Shown: piece by piece, positions 39,235 to 49,031 of the stretch
How positions within the stretch are numbered: position 1 is the first letter of the stretch
Layout: every line of letters begins with the position of its first letter
Assembly: GCA_016873225.1 (NCBI GenBank)
Contig: VGXS01000013.1
Coordinates: forward strand, 1 to 64,000
Source of the DNA: Planctomycetota bacterium
Lineage (GTDB): Bacteria > Planctomycetota > Planctomycetia > Gemmatales > Gemmataceae
Direction: 5' to 3'
Length of the DNA stretch: 64,000 nt
Made by a program: the position numbers and the translations under genes
Notes under the pieces: generated by a model
Seen by the model: only the letters and a program-made list of their open reading frames with translations
Databases searched by the model: none
Told to the model about the DNA's origin: nothing

Positions 39235-40230
39235 TCAGGCGCCCTGCCGGCCGGGATCAACCGCGAGAACCAGGGATGACGGCCCCTCGGGTTCCCAGGT
39301 CCAGGGACCGGCGTTCCTCGGAAGAATGGCGGTGTGGCCCGCCGCGAGGATCTCGCCGCGGGTCCGGCCCCTGAGCGTTCCCCGGCCCGACACGGCGAAG
39401 ACGGCGCCCAGCCTTCCCGCGACCGGCAGGTCGGCGGGCGATTTTCCAGCCACATGATGGAGTTGGAAATAAGGGCAATCAACCATCGGCTCGATCGTGG
39501 TCGACCTGCCATCGCCCCCGTGGTTTGCCGGCATGACGGGATGGACGGGACCGCGGCGCCAATCGATGCAGGCGATCGATTCCTCAAGGTGCAACTGCCG
39601 GCCCTTTCCCGAGGCATCGACGCGGTTCCAGTCGAAGAGCCGGAAGGTGGCGTCGGAGGTCTGCTGGATCTCCGCCATGAGGACGCCGCCGCCGACGGCA
39701 TGGACCGTCCCGGCGGGCAGGTAGAGGCATTCACCGGGCCTGGGCGTGAAGGAGTGGAGGCACTCGGCGATGGTGCCCTTGGCCGCGGTCGCCCGGATGT
39801 CGGCGGCGGTCACGCCGGGTAGAAGGCCTGCCCATACCTTGGCGTTCGGTCCGGCATCGATGATGAACCAAGCCTCGTTTTTCGGCCCCTCGCCGGGCCA
39901 GAGAGTCCTTGCCTTTTCAGCGTCGGGATGCACCTGCACCGATAACCAATCATGGCAGTCCAGCCACTTGAGCAACCATGGAAACCGTTCCGCCTCCGGG
40001 GCGCCCACGATTTCATCGACGTGATTTTCCATCAAGGAACGGAGGCATTTCCCGCGGGCCGAACCGGACAGGCAAACGCTTGAGTGGCGGGGATGATCGC
40101 TCACCTCCCACGCCTCGCCATAGGACTGTCCGTCGGGAAGGGGCTTGCCGAGGCGCGATTCCAGCGCCCTTCCGCCCCAGACCATCGCGCGGGGCGAGGA
40201 TTCAAAAATCAGGGGACCTGTGCTGGGCAT
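39235..40230 (-). CDS. manA: Mannose-6-phosphate isomerase, class I
   Basis: VWGGRALESRLGKPLPDGQSYGEAWEVSDHP, LSVQVHPD, KNEAWFIID, YLPAGTVHAVGGGVLMAEIQQTSD. Confidence 0.93.
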   Translation of the reverse strand: MPSTGPLIFESSPRAMVWGGRALESRLGKPLPDGQSYGEAWEVSDHPRHSSVCLSGSARGKCLRSLMENHVDEIVGAPEAERFPWLLKWLDCHDWLSVQVHPDAEKARTLWPGEGPKNEAWFIIDAGPNAKVWAGLLPGVTAADIRATAAKGTIAECLHSFTPRPGECLYLPAGTVHAVGGGVLMAEIQQTSDATFRLFDWNRVDASGKGRQLHLEESIACIDWRRGPVHPVMPANHGGDGRSTTIEPMVDCPYFQLHHVAGKSPADLPVAGRLGAVFAVSGRGTLRGRTRGEILAAGHTAILPRNAGPWTWEPEGPSSLVLAVDPGRQGA

Positions 40231-40248
40231 GGATGGATCCCGAAAAAG

Positions 40249-41040
40249 TCAGGCGGCGCTGAGGACCGTGCCGCCCGGCTTGGCCTTGCCCGTGGAAGCG
40301 GCGATTCGCGTCCATTCCTTGTACGCGGGAATGATCTCCCCGGCGGATCCAACCTGCCGCACCTTGCCGTGCTCAAGCCAGATGATGCGGTTGCAAAGCT
40401 CGGCCGTTCTCTCAAGGTCGTGGCTCACCATGACCATGAGGTGGGCTTTCGCGATTGTGGCGCGCATCCTTTCGAATGCCTTGGCCTGAAACGCCATGTC
40501 GCCGGCGGCCAAGACCTCGTCCACCAGCAGAACCTCCGGATCAATCGCCGTCGCGATGCTGAAGGCAAGCCTCACGCGCATACCCGAGGAATAAAATCTC
40601 ACGGGCATCTCAAGGAACTCGCCTAATTCGCTGAAGTCCGCGATCTCCTGGAGCTTGTTGTCCACGCTCCTGGGTGTTTCACCTTGGAGATAACAGCGGA
40701 ACCGGATGTTCTCCCAGCCCGTGGCTTCCTGTTCAAATCCCAAGGCGATGTCGAAAAGGGACGAAATTCGCCCGGCAACCTTCCGGCTACCGTTGCTTGG
40801 CTGGTAAATGCCGGCGATCAACCTAAGGAGCGTGCTTTTGCCGGCGCCGTTATGGCCGATGATGCCTAGCCGTTCCCCGTCGTTCACTTCCAGCGAAATG
40901 TCGTCGAGCGCCTGCACCTGCTTGGGCATCCTGTAGTGCTTGCGGAAAAAGCCCCCCACCAGGATGTCCTTGAGGTTGTAACCGGAGTCCTGCTTCACCA
41001 TGAAGGCAAGGCTGACATTTTTAAGCGAGATGTTGGCCAT
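40249..41040 (-). CDS. Polysaccharide export ABC transporter ATP-binding protein (Wzt/TagH-like)
   Basis: GHNGAGKSTLLRLIAGIYQPSNG, SSGMRVRLAFSIATAIDPEVLLVDEVLAAGD. Confidence 0.93.
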   Translation of the reverse strand: MANISLKNVSLAFMVKQDSGYNLKDILVGGFFRKHYRMPKQVQALDDISLEVNDGERLGIIGHNGAGKSTLLRLIAGIYQPSNGSRKVAGRISSLFDIALGFEQEATGWENIRFRCYLQGETPRSVDNKLQEIADFSELGEFLEMPVRFYSSGMRVRLAFSIATAIDPEVLLVDEVLAAGDMAFQAKAFERMRATIAKAHLMVMVSHDLERTAELCNRIIWLEHGKVRQVGSAGEIIPAYKEWTRIAASTGKAKPGGTVLSAA

Positions 41041-41058
41041 GTTCCCCGGGGTTTCCTG

Positions 41059-41841
41059 TCACAGGAAAAAGATCAGCCTTGATTCCCGTTGCCGCAAGTT
41101 GAGCGCCGCCAGGAGGAAGAAGCCCCCGGCGATGATGGTGGCGAGGCCGTACATCTCAACCGATGGCACCTCATGAGTGAGCAGGGGCGTGCGAACCAGC
41201 GTGAGGAACGGGACGATCGGGTTGGCGTTGACGAGCCAACTCAGTCCCTTCTCCCTGAGTAGCTGTTCCGGGTACCAGATTGGAGTGAGATACATGAGGA
41301 TTTGTAGCGCGACTTCTGTGATATGTTTTACATCACGAAAATAAACATTTAATATACCGAGCAAGCAAGATATGGACCAGCCCATAATCATGATGAGCAG
41401 CAGGGATGGGACAAGGCTCAAAAGTGGAAGGATGCCAGGAAAACCCGTTCCCCAAATCGAAAGTGCGATGGCCAAAGACAATGCGATGAGCAGATGAAAT
41501 GTATTGGCGAGCATAAGACGAATTGGATATATCGCCATGGGTGCTGGATGCTGTCGAATATAGGCCTCGGCTTGATGAAATATATAGCAGCCCATAGAGG
41601 TGCACTGGGAGAAAAAGCTCCAAAGCGTCAGGCCTGTCATCACATAGGGGGCAAATGAGGCGATTTCCTGGTGAAACAATGTAGCGGAAACCCCGCAAAA
41701 AACCGTTGTCATGGCGATGGGCTGGATCAGCGACCATCCCATGCCCAATGCCGAACCACGGTACTTGGCCCGCAAATCCATGCGCACCAAGGACATCCAG
41801 AAAAAACGCGTGCGCCAAATCTCGTTCAGGTAATCGGTCAT
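41059..41841 (-). CDS. Polysaccharide export ABC-2 permease (Wzm-like)
   Basis: MTDYLNEIWRTRFFWMSLVRMDLRAKYRGSALGMGWSLIQPIAMTTVF..., six TM, adjacent to the Wzt-like gene. Confidence 0.9.
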   Translation of the reverse strand: MTDYLNEIWRTRFFWMSLVRMDLRAKYRGSALGMGWSLIQPIAMTTVFCGVSATLFHQEIASFAPYVMTGLTLWSFFSQCTSMGCYIFHQAEAYIRQHPAPMAIYPIRLMLANTFHLLIALSLAIALSIWGTGFPGILPLLSLVPSLLLIMIMGWSISCLLGILNVYFRDVKHITEVALQILMYLTPIWYPEQLLREKGLSWLVNANPIVPFLTLVRTPLLTHEVPSVEMYGLATIIAGGFFLLAALNLRQRESRLIFFL

Positions 41842-42098
41842 GGCACTCCATATTCGTCGCAACGCCGTGGGAAAGGTTAATCCGGCCAATTGGGATGAAT
41901 CAACTGAAGCCGCCAAAGGCAACTTGAAAGGAATAATCGTCAAATGATCGCTTGCTTGACTTGTCCGGGCTTCTGGATTCCTTGCCTTGCATCCAATTGT
42001 CAGAAACAATTCCCAAAGAAGCGCAATTTTCGTTTGCTCCGGCGTATGGATGTTGGACAAACAGCATTCCGCACCCTCCAAATGCTCGAGGTGGCACC

Positions 42099-45000
42099 AT
42101 GACAAATCGCAAATTTCTTGCCTGCACGCTTGGACTTTTCGGAGTTGGCGCCGCCTTGGTTGGCCTGAGGGTGATGGGCGACCCGACCCGCGCCGCAAAG
42201 GAACGGCGGATTTCGGTGGTTTCCCCCATTCAGGAAAAGCTCGACGAAGAAAACGGCATTTCCAGATTCACCAACCAACCCGCCATTGGCTACACCACGG
42301 CCCAGGGCGAGGCACTGGTTGCCATTCAGATCAAGCCGGAAATTCCCTCGCAACTGCTGCCCCGTGATGTGGTTCTTGTTGTCGACACATCAGCCAGCCA
42401 GGCGCAAGGTCCGCTGGCCAGTTCATCCAGGATCGCGCGGGCTTTTGTCAAGCATCTCCAGCCAACCGATCGCATCGGGCTGGTTACAGCCAATCTCGAC
42501 CCAACCCTTCTAACGCGGGGTCTGGTGACGCCCGCCGAGGCCGCCCAGGCGCTTGACAAGCTCGACCAGGAATATGCCAGCGGCGCCACGAATGTGCCCA
42601 AGGCTGTCGAGGCTGCCGCAGGAATGCTGGAACTCAATCATGAGCGTTCCAGGTCGGTCGTTTTTCTTGGAGACGGCATCAGTTTGGCGAGCCCGCTTGA
42701 CGGGTCCGACCGGGCCAAAGTGGTGGACGACCTGGTTCGTCGGCAGGTTCCCTTGATCACCATCCCGATGGGAGCCCGCATGGATCCCACCAATCTTCAC
42801 GGCTTGGCGACCGGCACGGGAGGCAAGTGCGTTCGTATTCGCCAGGGAGACGCGCCCGAGGCCGTGGCGGAACGAGTCAGGCTTGCGGTGGATTCCCCGG
42901 TCCACTACCCCGTTTCCATCAAGGTTATCGATGGCGTCAAGGAACTCTATCCTTCCAAGCTGCCTCCATTGCGGGCGGATTCTCCAACGCTCGTCGTGGG
43001 CACAATCGCGCCGGGCAGCAAGCAAATTGAAATTGCGATTGGTGGAACATGCCGAGGCGCCGAGCGGGCCCTATCGGTGCGTCACGCCACCCCCCCCCAT
43101 GAGGTGGAGAATTTCTTCCTCGGCAGGATGGTGGCCGAATGGCGCGACGCCAAGGATGCGCCCGCCATGGTGCAGGCCGACCGCGCCTTGGCGTTGGCGT
43201 CCGCCCAAGGCAGGCTGGACAGGGAGGAAACGCTGGCCAAGGGTAATTTCGCGCTCAGCGTCGGCCGGGTCGAAGCGGCATCGCGGTTTTTCACCGAGGC
43301 GCGGAAGATCGATCCTTCGAACCTTGAGGCGGCTCAGGGCCTCAAGCTTGCCGGCAAGGTGATGGAAGGTTCGGTTTCCCGCGACCAACTGATGAAGTCA
43401 ATGACCCAGATCAACGCGCTGATTCAGGATGCGGCCAAGCCCGGTGCCAAGCCGGCCGATGGCGGCGCGCCCGGAGTCGAGGCTGATTTCCTGGAAAAGC
43501 AGAAGCAACTCGCGGAGATCACGCTCCAGAAGCGCGAGGGCGAGATCAAGGCCGCGCTCAGCGAGGCTAGCCGCGCCACCGGGACCGATGCCATCAGCCA
43601 AGCCAAGGAAAGCCTCAAGCAGCAACTGAATGGGCTGCAAAACGATCCGAATGTCCGCGAGGACAAGCGCAGGCAGCTCAGCAACCAGATTGAGTCACGC
43701 CTCAGGGAACTTGACAAGCGGGGCCAAACGGCGGAACGCGAGGAGCGCGAGCGCCAAATTGCCCAGATCGCCCTTGAGGAGCGTCGCAAGGAGGAACGAA
43801 GCCTCGCGGCTCAGCAGGACCGCGTCAAGGAAAGGTTGAGGCAGTTCCATGCACTCATGAACCAGGCACGCGAGGAACTGGCGCAGCAGCAGGCCCAGAA
43901 AATTCGCGAGGATCTCGTCAACCAGGGCCTCGAGGTTCCGCCCGCTGTCACGGCCGCTTATGCGATCTCACAGCGTGGATATTACCTGCGCAACTTGCAG
44001 GATCTTGTGCGCGTTCGCGAAGACAAGTGGCTGGCGGTGCTTTACGAGGTTGAGCGCAGCCATGTGCCTTTCCCCGATGAACCGCCAATCACCTTCCCCG
44101 ATGCTTCCAGCCCCGTGATCAAGGGCCGCTACAAGGATTGGGCCGACTTGTCCAAGAAGCGCATCGACAAGTACGACACCCAGGGGTTCGGCTCGAACAC
44201 CCCCGAAGCGACCATGAAGCTTCGCGACACAATGAGCCGTGTCATTGATTATCCGGGGCTAGATGTGGCCACGGCCAAGGTCAGTGAGGAACTCGATCGC
44301 CTTGGCAAGGAACACAACATCAGCTTCGAGTTCAATGAGGCTGCCTTCCGCGCCGCCGGCATCGAGAAGGTTCGCGACTCTGAAATCGGCGACCCCATTC
44401 CCCGCATGCGCGCCACCTTGGGCACCATCGTTCGCAAGCTGATCGCGCGCATCAAGAACAACTCCCCCGAGGGCGCGGCCACCTATGTGATTCGACGCGA
44501 CAATGTCGAGATCACCACGAGCCAATTCCAACTGCTCGACAAGGTGGCGAGGGCCTACCCGGTTGCCGATATCGTCTACGGAGCGCCCAACTCCTTTGCC
44601 CAGAGTTCTGTCATCCAGCAGTCAACGCTCTTCGGGTTCGGTGGCAGCTACGGCTTCGCCGGGCAGTCGGCCCAGAACTCGTTCAACGGTATTGGAGCGC
44701 TCAACGGCCTCGGCCAAGTGGGCGCGGCTGGCGCCGCGATGCTGGGCGTGATTGGTGCCGCTGGCCAGGCCGGCGCCATCGGCGGCGCCCTCGGCGGCAA
44801 CCAAATCGGCGGGCAATTGGGCGTTGGCGCTGTCGGCAACGCCGGCATGCAAGGCCAAGTGGGCCAGTTCGGCCAAAATGGCGGGCTTTCATCCCTCGGC
44901 CAGTTCGGAAATGTCGGCGGCCAATTCGGACTGCAGGGCGGCAACTACGCCGACACCCTGGTGACGACGATCCGTGAACTCGTCGGCCGCAGGTCGGATT

Positions 45001-46550
45001 GGGCCGCCCCGATTGTGTTGCCTGGACAGCAGGCCGCGGATCCGCTCCAGCAAACCGATCCCAACGCCGGCGACCAGCAGGAGCGAAACCAGATCGGCTA
45101 CTTCCAGCCCGCCAACGCCCTAGTCATCAAGGGCACCTCCTACATCCACACGGAGCTGTACAGCAACTTCGTGGCCCCCGTTGGTGGGGCCGCTCCGGGT
45201 GGCATGGGTGCCTTGCCCGTGAAGCGTCCTGGCGCGCTGGCCGCCGGCAACAAGCCGGGTGAGATCAAGAAAGACATCGACCCGCGCAAGGTTTGGCAGG
45301 ATGCGCTGGCCCGCGGGGTTGACGATCCCGGTCTCATCGTCGCTGTCGCCGACTTCCTCGCCATGAACCAGATGTGGGACCACGCCACGGAATTCCTGAA
45401 GGCCAACCTTCGCAAGGGCATCGTCGTGAAGCCTTGGGTGTATGAATCCCTCGCCGTGGCCTTGCGTGAGAGCGGCGCCGCCCCGGCCGAGATCGAACGG
45501 GCCGAAATCGCCTTGGCGGACCTCGAGCCGCGGGATTCGGACGGATACCTGAAAGCGGCCCGCGGCATGGCCAACCTCAAGAGGTTCGACCGCGCCGTGG
45601 CGCTGTGCCGGCAAGCCTCGCTGGTTGATCCTTCCAACAGCCGCGCCCTTGAACAGGGACTGAGATTCGCGGAAATCGCCAGCGACGCCGATGGCATGGC
45701 ATGGGCGGCTGGCGGCCTTCTCAAGCAGGAATGGCCCGAGCGCAACAACGATCTCCAGGGCCTTGCCAAGCGTTCGCTTGATGCCATGGCGCACCGGCTG
45801 GGCCAGCAGAACCGTGCCGACGACCGAAAGCGGTTGCTTGCCAGCGCGTCCGAACAAGGCCGTCGGGACCTCGTGGTTCACCTGAGCTGGATTGGCGACG
45901 CCGATCTGGACCTTGAGGTGAAGGAGCCCACAGGCAGCATTTGCTCAACCCTGACAAGAAGGACTCCCAATGGCGGCACCTTCGTGGGTGACATGCCTGG
46001 GGAGGGCCCGACCGAGCGATATGTTGCTGCCGAGGCGTTCTCCGGTGCCTACGAGATTCGCGTGCGCGCCATCTGGGGCAATTCCGCAAGCGGCAAGGCC
46101 CAGGTTCGCGTGATCCGCCATCAAGGCACCGACCGGGAAACACAGGAGGTTGTGCAGGTAGATGTGGCCTCGGGCAAGCTGGTGCGCGTTGAACTGGCTG
46201 ACGGCCGCAGGGCGGAACTGGCCGCCGTGCTGCCACCCCGACCTCGTGAGGAATCCGCCTCCGCCCCCGACCGTCGCGATGACCCGTTCCACTCTCTCCG
46301 CCGCATGACCGAGCCTTACATTCCCGCCGCCTCGGGAATTCGCGGGGGTGCCGGCAACGCGGCCCAGGTGATGCCCCAGGTCGAGGCACCCGCCACCAGG
46401 AAGAACGCCGGATCCGAAAGGGTTTACCAGAACAGGGTCGCCGCCTTCATGCGCAACAGCATGGATGTCGCCTCGCAGATCGAACTTGAATCGCAAAGGC
46501 GATCGGTTCGTGCCACGGGCAGCAACCTGATCGATCGGCAAGCGAAATGA
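42099..46550 (+). CDS. Giant VWA-domain protein with coiled-coil, secretin/STN-like region, Gly/Gln/Asn-rich segment and TPR-like repeats
   Basis: DVVLVVDTSASQAQG (MIDAS DxSxS), coiled-coil about 43480-43920, EELDRLGKEHNISFEF...TYVIRRDNVEITT, G/Q/N-rich about 44625-44950, IGYFQPANALVIKGTSYIHTELYSNF, C-terminal DLEVKEPTGSICS-type domain. Confidence 0.85.
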   Translation: MTNRKFLACTLGLFGVGAALVGLRVMGDPTRAAKERRISVVSPIQEKLDEENGISRFTNQPAIGYTTAQGEALVAIQIKPEIPSQLLPRDVVLVVDTSASQAQGPLASSSRIARAFVKHLQPTDRIGLVTANLDPTLLTRGLVTPAEAAQALDKLDQEYASGATNVPKAVEAAAGMLELNHERSRSVVFLGDGISLASPLDGSDRAKVVDDLVRRQVPLITIPMGARMDPTNLHGLATGTGGKCVRIRQGDAPEAVAERVRLAVDSPVHYPVSIKVIDGVKELYPSKLPPLRADSPTLVVGTIAPGSKQIEIAIGGTCRGAERALSVRHATPPHEVENFFLGRMVAEWRDAKDAPAMVQADRALALASAQGRLDREETLAKGNFALSVGRVEAASRFFTEARKIDPSNLEAAQGLKLAGKVMEGSVSRDQLMKSMTQINALIQDAAKPGAKPADGGAPGVEADFLEKQKQLAEITLQKREGEIKAALSEASRATGTDAISQAKESLKQQLNGLQNDPNVREDKRRQLSNQIESRLRELDKRGQTAEREERERQIAQIALEERRKEERSLAAQQDRVKERLRQFHALMNQAREELAQQQAQKIREDLVNQGLEVPPAVTAAYAISQRGYYLRNLQDLVRVREDKWLAVLYEVERSHVPFPDEPPITFPDASSPVIKGRYKDWADLSKKRIDKYDTQGFGSNTPEATMKLRDTMSRVIDYPGLDVATAKVSEELDRLGKEHNISFEFNEAAFRAAGIEKVRDSEIGDPIPRMRATLGTIVRKLIARIKNNSPEGAATYVIRRDNVEITTSQFQLLDKVARAYPVADIVYGAPNSFAQSSVIQQSTLFGFGGSYGFAGQSAQNSFNGIGALNGLGQVGAAGAAMLGVIGAAGQAGAIGGALGGNQIGGQLGVGAVGNAGMQGQVGQFGQNGGLSSLGQFGNVGGQFGLQGGNYADTLVTTIRELVGRRSDWAAPIVLPGQQAADPLQQTDPNAGDQQERNQIGYFQPANALVIKGTSYIHTELYSNFVAPVGGAAPGGMGALPVKRPGALAAGNKPGEIKKDIDPRKVWQDALARGVDDPGLIVAVADFLAMNQMWDHATEFLKANLRKGIVVKPWVYESLAVALRESGAAPAEIERAEIALADLEPRDSDGYLKAARGMANLKRFDRAVALCRQASLVDPSNSRALEQGLRFAEIASDADGMAWAAGGLLKQEWPERNNDLQGLAKRSLDAMAHRLGQQNRADDRKRLLASASEQGRRDLVVHLSWIGDADLDLEVKEPTGSICSTLTRRTPNGGTFVGDMPGEGPTERYVAAEAFSGAYEIRVRAIWGNSASGKAQVRVIRHQGTDRETQEVVQVDVASGKLVRVELADGRRAELAAVLPPRPREESASAPDRRDDPFHSLRRMTEPYIPAASGIRGGAGNAAQVMPQVEAPATRKNAGSERVYQNRVAAFMRNSMDVASQIELESQRRSVRATGSNLIDRQAK

Positions 46551-46574
46551 CCGACTGACCCGACAAGTCTTCTC

Positions 46575-46600
46575 GACCCGGACCGGTGATCGTCCGGGTC
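46575..46600. promoter_or_regulatory. 9-bp perfect inverted repeat GACCCGGAC-N8-GTCCGGGTC adjoining TATAAT (46602-46607)
   Basis: Read directly; upstream of the FHA gene ATG at 46634. Confidence 0.5.
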
Positions 46601-46633
46601 GTATAATAATCGGACAGCGATGCGAGGAAACGC

Positions 46634-47206
46634 ATGCCGCCTCCCCCCCCGCCCCCTGCCGCATCCGCAAGATCCGGCGAACTTGGCCACCTCGTGATGA
46701 TCGCGGGTGGTCCCGCCGGTTTCCGGATACCGCTGCGGAACCCCCGTAACATTCTTGGCCGATCTCCCGCCGCCACCATCCGCGTCCCCGACCCATCGAT
46801 CAGCCGTTCCCACTGCAGCCTTGTTTTCAACGGCATCCACTGGGTAGTCGCCGATTTGGGCAGCAGCAACGGAACCTATGTCGACGAGCATGAAGTCACC
46901 CAACCGGTCCTCGCCATGCCGGGTTCCATGATCGCCTTGGGCAAGGTTCAATTCAGGATCGAATATGCCATGGCCGGCCAGGCCGCCCAACCGGAAGCCC
47001 TTCCTGAACTCGAGGCCCAACTGGTTGAGGACGATCTTGTGCTTGAGGAGGCGGCGCTTGACTTCTCCGCGGATTCCGGCGCCACCGAGGCCGTGCTGGT
47101 CGACCCGGAAATGAGCTTGGAACTGGACCTGGATTCGCTTCCGGATGGCGGTTTGGAAGATCCGGAGGGGGATTCCAACAAAACACTCGGACCGGGTGGC
47201 CGCTGA
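46634..47206 (+). CDS. FHA-domain protein
   Basis: RNILGRSPAATIRVPDPSISRSHCSLVFNGIHWVVADLGSSNGTYVDEHEV is a canonical FHA core; acidic C-terminal tail. Confidence 0.93.
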   Translation: MPPPPPPPAASARSGELGHLVMIAGGPAGFRIPLRNPRNILGRSPAATIRVPDPSISRSHCSLVFNGIHWVVADLGSSNGTYVDEHEVTQPVLAMPGSMIALGKVQFRIEYAMAGQAAQPEALPELEAQLVEDDLVLEEAALDFSADSGATEAVLVDPEMSLELDLDSLPDGGLEDPEGDSNKTLGPGGR

Positions 47207-48977
47207 GTTGGATGCGTCCACGCTGGAAGCGGCCCTGGACAAGGCCATCGCCGACCTGATGGCCTGCAAAAGGTCCCAAGGGTATTGGGAGGGCGAGCTT
47301 TCGACATCGGCCCTATCCACCGCGGTGGCCTGTTCGGCCCTCTCGCTGTGCGGCAGGTTCGCCCTGGTTGACCGGGGAATCGACTGGCTCACGAAACACC
47401 AGAACCCCGACGGCGGTTGGGGCGACACGGTGGCCAGCAAAAGCAACCTCCCGACAACCCTGCTTTGCGTGTCGGCGTTCCATATCACCGGCAAGGCTCA
47501 GGTTTGGGCCGCGACCCTCCAAAAGGCCCGTGACTGGATCGAACAGCGCGCCGGAAAAACGCCCGCCGAATGGGCCGAGGCGGTTCGCGCTAGCTATGGA
47601 ACCGATCGCACATTCTCCGTTCCCATCCTCACCACATGCGCGCTGGCGAGGCTCGTGCCCTGGCGCGAAGTCCCGCCATTGCCTTTCGAACTCTCCTGCC
47701 TCCCGCAATCGTGGTACAGGCTGGCCAGCCTGCCGGTGGTGAGCTATGCGCTTCCGGCGCTGATCGCCATCGGACAATGCGTTCATGCCCACCGGCCCAC
47801 CTGGTTCCTGCCTTGGCGATGGCTCAGGAACGCTTGCCGCGGGACGAGCCTTCGCGTGCTGACATCCCTGCAGCCGTCGAACGGGGGGTTCCTGGAGGCC
47901 ACGCCGCTGACCGCGTTCGTGGCCATGGCGCTGGCTTCGATCGGCAAGGCCGACCATCCTGTGGCGCTCAAGGCATGCGACTTCCTGGAATCGTCCATCA
48001 GGCCAGATGGTTCATGGCCCATCGACACGAACCTGGCCACCTGGGTGACCACGCTGGCCGTCAACGCGTTGGCCGCCGGTGGAAACCTGGGAGTCCTTGG
48101 AGACCCGGGCCCCGTGCGCGATTGGTTGCTGGGGCAGCAGCATCGTGTCCGGCATCCGTTCACAGGGGCGGATCCGGGGGGGTGGGCTTGGACACCTCTG
48201 CCCGGCGGGGTTCCGGATGCCGATGACACTCCCGGCGCGCTGATCGCCCTGATGAACCTCCGTACTCCAAGGGGCGATTGGCTCAATGATGGAATCGGCT
48301 GGCTTGGCGGGTTGCAGAATCGTGATGGCGGAATGCCCACCTTTTGCCGTGGTTGGGGAAAGTTGCCGTTCGATCGCAGTGGAACCGACCTCACGGCCCA
48401 CGCGTTGAGGGCGATCGCCCCTTTGAGGGAGCACGCGGAAACCGATCCTTTCCTCAAGCCGGTGGCCACCGAGGTGCGCGTGCTGTTTGAAGGCGGCCTC
48501 GAGTATCTCAGCAGGACCCAGAATCCGGATGGATCGTGGAATCCCCTTTGGTTTGGTCATGAGGATGCTCCCGGGATGGGCAACCCCGTGTTCGGCACGG
48601 CGCGGGTTTTGATGGCATATCGTGAGCTGGAACTTGGAGATGTGGCTGAGGCGAGGCGGGGAGTGGCCTACCTGGCCGGGGCTCAAAACGCCGATGGCAG
48701 CTGGAGCGGTGCCGCGGGCCTTCCCGGTCAGGTGGAGGAAACGGCCCTGGCGCTTGACGCGCTCATCGGCCTGGGTGTGCAAACGGCGCGAACCCGGGCG
48801 GGTATCCGCTGGTTGGCCGGCGCTGTTCTTGAAGGAAGGCACCTGGAACCCTCGCCCATCGGTTTTTATTTCGCGCGTCTCTGGTATTCCGAGCGCCTCT
48901 ACCCCATAATCTTCAGCGTCGCGGCGCTTGGAAGGGCCAGGTTTCAAGGCGGGCTGCAATGCCTGTCGGCAACCTGA
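47196..48977 (+). CDS. Squalene-hopene cyclase / class II terpene cyclase family protein
   Basis: GWAWTPLPGGVPDADDTPGALIAL (DXDD-T motif) plus QW-like repeats (HQNPDGGWGD, TQNPDGSWNPLWFG, AQNADGSWSG). Start uncertain: GTG 47196 or ATG 47145, both overlapping the FHA gene. Confidence 0.88.
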   Translation: MAAELDASTLEAALDKAIADLMACKRSQGYWEGELSTSALSTAVACSALSLCGRFALVDRGIDWLTKHQNPDGGWGDTVASKSNLPTTLLCVSAFHITGKAQVWAATLQKARDWIEQRAGKTPAEWAEAVRASYGTDRTFSVPILTTCALARLVPWREVPPLPFELSCLPQSWYRLASLPVVSYALPALIAIGQCVHAHRPTWFLPWRWLRNACRGTSLRVLTSLQPSNGGFLEATPLTAFVAMALASIGKADHPVALKACDFLESSIRPDGSWPIDTNLATWVTTLAVNALAAGGNLGVLGDPGPVRDWLLGQQHRVRHPFTGADPGGWAWTPLPGGVPDADDTPGALIALMNLRTPRGDWLNDGIGWLGGLQNRDGGMPTFCRGWGKLPFDRSGTDLTAHALRAIAPLREHAETDPFLKPVATEVRVLFEGGLEYLSRTQNPDGSWNPLWFGHEDAPGMGNPVFGTARVLMAYRELELGDVAEARRGVAYLAGAQNADGSWSGAAGLPGQVEETALALDALIGLGVQTARTRAGIRWLAGAVLEGRHLEPSPIGFYFARLWYSERLYPIIFSVAALGRARFQGGLQCLSAT

Positions 48978-49031
48978 CTTCGGCCCCCCTGCCGGGGGTG
49001 CCGGCGCGCGATCCCGCCCGAGGAAACAGCC

